Positions 36,414 to 36,505 of a stretch of 36,505 bases of DNA are shown here, piece by piece. The stretch is taken from NCBI GenBank assembly GCA_029907415.1, contig JARYLX010000001.1, forward strand, positions 1 through 36,505, given 5' to 3'. Every line of letters begins with the position of its first letter. Position 1 is the first letter of the stretch. The position numbers and the translations under genes were made by a program. This DNA is from Melioribacter sp. GTDB lineage: Bacteria > Bacteroidota > Ignavibacteria > Ignavibacteriales > Melioribacteraceae. The notes below the pieces were generated by a model. That model had not been told where the DNA came from and did not search any database. It worked only from the letters and a program-made list of their open reading frames with translations.

Positions 36414-36505
36414 ATGGAATATTTTGTCTACATACTTTACTCTCCTTCTCATAATCGTACTTATGTTGGTCAAACTAATAACTTAGTTTCTCGTTTATCT
36501 TATCA
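36414..36505 (+). CDS. Second GIY-YIG gene copy (partial, cut by window edge)
   Basis: 30 complete codons plus two bases from an ATG at 36414, 18 bases after the truncated tRNA copy, the same spacing as in copy 1. Product begins MEYFVYILYSPSHNRTYVGQ and differs from copy 1 by one residue (Asn for Asp at 23); there are two base changes in 92. The near identity indicates a recent duplication or ongoing homogenisation. The C-terminal end, which would show the undisturbed sequence, is outside the window. Confidence 0.85.
   Translation, partial: MEYFVYILYSPSHNRTYVGQTNNLVSRLSY

Larger units (their letters stand above)
35835..36505 (+). repeat. Tandem direct repeat: tRNA-Ser 3' part plus GIY-YIG gene
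   Basis: Sequence from 35835 (CTGAAGGCAG inside tRNA-Ser) recurs from 36179. After removing three inserts (52, 38 and 54 bases) the second copy aligns with few changes: two in the tRNA part and two in the visible 92 bases of the nuclease gene. The unit is 344 bases without inserts. The second copy runs off the window, so further copies may follow. Confidence 0.92.

Overview
The window reads as chromosome of an AT-rich, Gram-negative bacterium close to the Ignavibacteria/Melioribacter branch of the Bacteroidota-Chlorobiota group. That placement is inference. The supporting signs are a full alternative complex III (ACIII) operon, Bacteroidota-style lipoproteins (an Ig-like/Big_5 type and a DNRLRE type), a TonB receptor with an N-terminal carboxypeptidase-like domain, and NamZ/DUF1343. 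Many genes have clear Shine-Dalgarno sites (GGAGG, AAGGAG), which core Bacteroidia and Flavobacteriia usually lack. Several genes start with TTG or GTG.

Layout. Positions 1-8393 (minus strand) hold the ACIII operon in the order actA, a 55-codon unannotated ORF, actB, actC, a fused actD-actE, actF and a further membrane-anchored monohaem cytochrome c cut by the window edge. Upstream of it on the same strand (8520-17349) run glgA, gmhB, a DNRLRE lipoprotein, an outer-membrane barrel, a TPR protein, glyA, tatC and a long-chain polyprenyl diphosphate synthase. The last two plausibly supply Tat export (ActB carries a twin-arginine signal) and the quinone side chain for the complex. Positions 17474-20390 (plus) hold hutI, ftcD and fchA, the late steps of histidine degradation, followed by namZ. 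Positions 21749-26413 (minus) hold a proline dehydrogenase, tsaD, mltG and a Big_5 lipoprotein. hppA, a potassium-dependent membrane pyrophosphatase, lies at 26545-28737 (minus) with a clear terminator. On the plus strand come an unknown small gene, an IscA/HesB protein and a superoxide dismutase with two credible translation starts. A patch of dispersed palindromic repeats (30551-30866) separates these from acsA (minus). Then follow a small His-containing membrane protein and a ZnuD-like TonB receptor (plus).

The most unusual part is the right end. An intact tRNA-Ser(GCT) at 35817-35907 is followed by a small GIY-YIG nuclease gene. The 3' part of the tRNA together with the start of the nuclease gene is then repeated in tandem. 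In the second copy the tRNA has lost its 5' part and carries three short insertions. One splits the anticodon, one lies in the variable region and one lies in the T loop. Each insertion is built from hairpins, and two of them share the termini TCCG...CGGA. The offset between the copies grows 344, 396, 434, 488, exactly matching inserts of 52, 38 and 54 bases. This looks like a small tRNA-associated mobile or amplifying unit, itself invaded by palindromic mini-elements.

Other points worth attention are the ActD-ActE fusion, a complete CX2CX3CX27C iron-sulfur motif at the ActB N terminus, the unannotated ORF inside the ACIII operon, and the doubly started superoxide dismutase.
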